Assembly: GCA_002366995.1 (NCBI GenBank)
Contig: DFCM01000094.1
Coordinates: forward strand, 26,097 to 43,303
DNA length: 17,207 nt
Source: a bacterium UBP3_UBA3054
GTDB taxonomy: Bacteria; Auribacterota; UBA3054
Reading direction: 5' to 3'
Every line of letters begins with the position of its first letter. The stretch's first letter is position 1. The notes under the pieces are model-generated. The model ran no database searches. It worked only from the letters and a program-made list of their open reading frames with translations, and was not told where the DNA came from. Below are positions 14,217-17,207 of the stretch, in pieces. The position numbers were made by a program, and so were the translations under genes.

Positions 14217-16195
14217 TGCTTCGCGAACTGAAAGTATTCCTCTCTCTTCTTGCCGTGACGCTCTGCGCCCAGGGCTCCTTGTGGCCTGTCTGCGACGAAT
14301 ACAAGATCGAGAACACTTCGGAACTCTCCGCGGCCTTAAGGAAAGTCGAGAGCACGGTCCTTTGGAACAAGACCGAGGAGATCGCGAAGGGCGGGAACGC
14401 CACGGCGAAAGGGAAGTTCGATCCCGTCAAAGGAACGGAGGAAAAGATAGAGCGCATCTGGGCCAAGACTTTGCTCGGCTTGAAGAACAAGGATGTCTAT
14501 CTTATCCAGGACGCTCTGAACCTCTACCGCGAAGTGAGGAAGAATTATCCCAAGCCCATGGCCCAGAGAAGAAGTTTCGTGACACTTGCCAAAGCGCACG
14601 CCGCCCTGAGGAATTCCATGAAAGCGGAGGAAAAGCCGGAGGCTGACTCCTGGCTCATCGCCAGGTCCCAGGACAAGGAATTCGATCTGGACGACAAGAC
14701 GGCCGGCTGGTTCTGCAATTGCTTCAAGACTTTGGCCGCGGCCGCGGCAGGACGCCAGAACCTCGGCGCGCCGGAGGAAATTAGGGCGATGCTTTCCCAG
14801 ATCAACACTGACGGCATGTTCACCGCCATGGAGATCGGCGTTTCAATGAGCCTCCTGGAGAACGTCTGCTTCGCCGCCGAAACGATCAGCGGCAGCGGAT
14901 ATGACATTTACAAGAACGACTCCTTAATGAGATGGGCTTCCGCTTTGAATGAGCTGAAAGACTCCGCCGACGTTCTTCCCGGCCGCGGCTGGGAAGGAGA
15001 CGAGCCCTTTTCACCGGCGGCCTCTTTCATTTTGGCGCTGCGCCGAGGCATAGCTTTAAGAGACCTTAGGGCCGCGGCGATGGAATCTCCTCTTAACGCG
15101 ATCTTCTACTACGCTTCGGCAAGGAAAGCCGCGTCTTATCCCAGGCTTCCGCTTCTCAAGAGTCCCGCCGGCTCCGGCTGGATAACCGCCCGCTCCCGCG
15201 TGCAGAAGGGAGCCGGCGCGCGTTACCTCAGAGTGATAAAGACCAGCGGCGGCCGCTTCGGCGACCTTTTGTCTTTCGCTTTTTCCGGAGGCGGCAAAAC
15301 GCAGATGGGCCGCCGCCAGGGCCAGGACGGGCGCTCTTTGATAGGCCGCGATTACGCGACGCACACCCTGTCCTCCTCGACAGTTGTCATCGACTTCAAA
15401 AAGCAGTCCGCCGCCAGCGCCAAGATACTGCGTTCAGTCTGCAAGCAGGGGATAACTTTCCTGGATCTGGACGGGAGCGACGCGTATCCTTCCATGAAGA
15501 ATTACCGGCGGACTTTCTTCATGACGGACGATTACCTTCTTGACATATTCACGCTCAAAGCGGATTCTCCCTTCACAGCCGATTGGGTGATGCATTCCGA
15601 GAGCGCCAAGATCCCCACCCTTACGGGAGCGACCGCTCCCGAGAACAGCTATGAGATAAAGGACATCGCCAGGAGCTTTCTGGGAGCGTCCTACAGGGAG
15701 CCGGCCTACCGGCTGCTGGACGACGTCGCTTCGCAGCTGGCCACAGCCCAGTGGGGATGCGATTTCGGAAACGGCTTGAGAACGATCATGCTGGGACAGA
15801 GCGACACGAGGATCCTTACCGCAAAGGACGGCGGCGACATAGCCAGTACAGGGGAGATCACGCATTACCGCACGACCGACGGGAATCTTATAGTCGCGCG
15901 CAGAACCAACGTTAAGGAGACTAGGTTCGCCGCGCTGCACGAAATTTACGATTCTGCTCCGAAAGTAAAAAGCCTTGTCAGGCTCGAGATAGAGAAAGAC
16001 GCGCTGGTCTTCGAGATATCCGTAGGCGAATACCTCGACTACGCCGTCATCAATTTTTCCCTTGAACCTTTGGACTTCAACATCAACAAGAGGCAGTCCA
16101 TCAAGGTCAGTCCCGAACCTTTCGCTTTCCTAAGACTGCACAGGGAAAGCGGCGTCCTTCTGCAAAACCTCAACGCTGAGCTTACGGAGGAATGA
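14216..16195 (+). CDS. Secreted heparinase II/III-like protein with altered active-site motifs
   Basis: A 659-residue protein with a Sec signal peptide (hydrophobic 6-18, likely cleavage near residue 20). Residues about 50-310 look largely helical. From about 320 the sequence follows the layout of heparinase II/III C-terminal beta domains: RYLRVIKTSGGRFGDLLSFAF (336-356), SSSTVVIDFKKQS (386-398), then DYLLDIFTLKA...DWVMHS (439-461). In that family the first block usually contains an HGHxD motif and the second an HNT motif. Here they read GRFGD and SST, so the expected histidines are missing. It may bind rather than cleave polysaccharide, or use another mechanism. The family call rests on pattern reading and is moderate. 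It is translationally coupled to the phosphohydrolase gene by TAATG. Confidence 0.5.
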   Translation: MLRELKVFLSLLAVTLCAQGSLWPVCDEYKIENTSELSAALRKVESTVLWNKTEEIAKGGNATAKGKFDPVKGTEEKIERIWAKTLLGLKNKDVYLIQDALNLYREVRKNYPKPMAQRRSFVTLAKAHAALRNSMKAEEKPEADSWLIARSQDKEFDLDDKTAGWFCNCFKTLAAAAAGRQNLGAPEEIRAMLSQINTDGMFTAMEIGVSMSLLENVCFAAETISGSGYDIYKNDSLMRWASALNELKDSADVLPGRGWEGDEPFSPAASFILALRRGIALRDLRAAAMESPLNAIFYYASARKAASYPRLPLLKSPAGSGWITARSRVQKGAGARYLRVIKTSGGRFGDLLSFAFSGGGKTQMGRRQGQDGRSLIGRDYATHTLSSSTVVIDFKKQSAASAKILRSVCKQGITFLDLDGSDAYPSMKNYRRTFFMTDDYLLDIFTLKADSPFTADWVMHSESAKIPTLTGATAPENSYEIKDIARSFLGASYREPAYRLLDDVASQLATAQWGCDFGNGLRTIMLGQSDTRILTAKDGGDIASTGEITHYRTTDGNLIVARRTNVKETRFAALHEIYDSAPKVKSLVRLEIEKDALVFEISVGEYLDYAVINFSLEPLDFNINKRQSIKVSPEPFAFLRLHRESGVLLQNLNAELTEE

Positions 16196-16197
16196 AC

Positions 16198-17207
16198 ATG
16201 AAAAAACTGATACTTACAACGCTGTTTTTGGGAGCGTTCGTCTCCTCGGCCGATCCCGGCCTCATTAGGTTAAGGGATGTTTCCCTTGATCCTTCGGCGC
16301 CTTCTATTATGGCGAAGGGAGAAAAGCGCTGCGCCCCCGACCAGAACGGCTGCTATCAATACCTCATACAGCCCGTGAAGAATTTCACGAACAAGGAGCG
16401 CGCCGCGCTGAAAGAAGCGGGCGTTTCCTTCATCGGCTTCGTTCCCCCCAACGCCTACATAGTCCTCGCCGCGCCGGAAGATCTGAAAAGTCTGGAAGAG
16501 AAACATCCTTTGCTTTACGTCAGCGAATATCTTCCGGAATACAAGATCGACGTTCCCACGGGCAGATTTTTCAGCGCTGGAAGCGAAGTCAAACTGAACA
16601 TTATTTTGACAGGCCCTGACGAAACGGCGACCGTTATCGCTTTCCTCAAGGAAGAAGGCGCGAAGGATGTTTCTTTGCTCTGCGAGCGTCCTCCTATCTT
16701 AAGGGCGGTCTGCGGCGTCGGTCTAGTCGACAAGCTCATCCTCCGTTCCGACGTTTTCAGCGTGGAGGAGGAAGTAGAGGCGAAGATCTTTAACAACGCC
16801 GCCAGAAGCGAATCTCTCATGAACGTCGACGCGATGAACACTTTGGGTTACACCGGAGAAGGGATCATGGTCTGCGTCGCGGACACCGGTCTTGACAGTG
16901 GAGACCCAAATGACATTCACCCGGACTTCCAGAACAAGGACGTGATAGGCGTCGTCGCTTCCAAAAACACCGAGAGGACCGACTGGCGCGATCTCAACGG
17001 CCACGGCACCCACGTCAGCGGTTCCGCGGTCGGGACCGGCGCTCATGAAAACGGCACTTACGCCGGGACCGCTCCGGAGGCGTCTCTTTACTTCATCTGC
17101 ATCGGAGGCAACTCTTCCAGCGTCTATCCTCCCGAAATGGCGGATATGGGCGGCGCCTACGACAGCGGCGCCCGCGTCATGAACAACAGCTGGGGAGCGT
17201 ACAGCAC
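16198..17207 (+). CDS. Secreted subtilisin-like (S8) serine protease, partial
   Basis: The frame is open to the right edge (336 complete codons). I chose the ATG at 16198 because GGAGG lies seven bases upstream. An in-frame ATG at 16192 is too close to that site. A Sec signal peptide (1-17 or so, ending VSSA) is followed by a propeptide-like region to about 200, then the S8 catalytic domain. The catalytic Asp is D229 in VCVADTGLD, the catalytic His is H269 in NGHGTHVSG, and the VMNNSWG strand is at 327-333. The oxyanion Asn and the catalytic Ser (GTSMA region) lie beyond the window. It starts 2 bases after the heparinase-like stop, so it is in the same operon. The target is unknown. Confidence 0.9.
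   Translation, partial: MKKLILTTLFLGAFVSSADPGLIRLRDVSLDPSAPSIMAKGEKRCAPDQNGCYQYLIQPVKNFTNKERAALKEAGVSFIGFVPPNAYIVLAAPEDLKSLEEKHPLLYVSEYLPEYKIDVPTGRFFSAGSEVKLNIILTGPDETATVIAFLKEEGAKDVSLLCERPPILRAVCGVGLVDKLILRSDVFSVEEEVEAKIFNNAARSESLMNVDAMNTLGYTGEGIMVCVADTGLDSGDPNDIHPDFQNKDVIGVVASKNTERTDWRDLNGHGTHVSGSAVGTGAHENGTYAGTAPEASLYFICIGGNSSSVYPPEMADMGGAYDSGARVMNNSWGAYS

Noticed and set aside
1..17207. CRISPR arrays, insertion sequences, tRNA or rRNA genes
   Set aside because: No regularly spaced long repeats, transposase motifs, terminal inverted repeats or RNA gene signatures were seen.

Overview
The window is a bacterial chromosome segment with moderate GC content. About 70% of it is one tightly packed division and cell wall (dcw) cluster on the minus strand. 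In transcription order it runs mraZ, rsmH, an ftsL-like gene, a class B penicillin-binding protein (ftsI), murE, murF, mraY, murD, a LysM lipoprotein, ftsW and murG, which is cut by the left edge. The order murF-mraY-murD-(LysM gene)-ftsW-murG matches the Chlamydia cluster, where nlpD lies between murD and ftsW. Together with a heparinase-like gene this suggests the PVC superphylum, perhaps Lentisphaerae or Verrucomicrobia. That placement is an inference. MurE carries the DNPR motif, so the peptide stem is predicted to contain meso-diaminopimelate.

Minus-strand layout. Genes overlap by 4 to 14 bases or are separated by 6 to about 25 bases, as expected for one transcription unit with translational coupling. 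The exception is a 186-base gap between murF and mraY (5653-5838). It holds a stem-loop with a competing alternative hairpin, a weak promoter-like sequence and a doubtful 62-codon reading frame. Three starts (ftsL-like, murE, LysM gene) were moved to internal ATGs because those have well-placed Shine-Dalgarno sequences.

Divergent control region (12215-12581). The mraZ promoter (TTGACT, 18 bp, TATAAT on the minus strand) carries GTGGG elements on a 10-bp grid between and just upstream of its promoter boxes, as expected for autoregulation by MraZ. A second GTGG(G/A) array on the same 10-bp spacing faces the plus-strand genes. The region also has one perfect DnaA box, a near-perfect neighbour and a GC-rich palindrome.

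Plus-strand layout. Three genes follow with a 1-base overlap and a 2-base gap, so they are likely an operon: an alkaline-phosphatase-superfamily phosphohydrolase (COG3379-like), a secreted protein resembling heparinase II/III but lacking the expected histidines, and a secreted subtilisin-like protease cut by the right edge.

How the genes fit together: MurE, MurF and MurD build the UDP-MurNAc-pentapeptide, MraY and MurG make lipid I and lipid II, and FtsW with FtsI polymerise and cross-link septal wall, with the FtsL-like protein as scaffold. MraZ would set transcription of the whole. The plus-strand trio has no recognised role in this pathway. Its shared control region with mraZ, including apparent MraZ-type elements on its own side, is the most interesting feature of the window.
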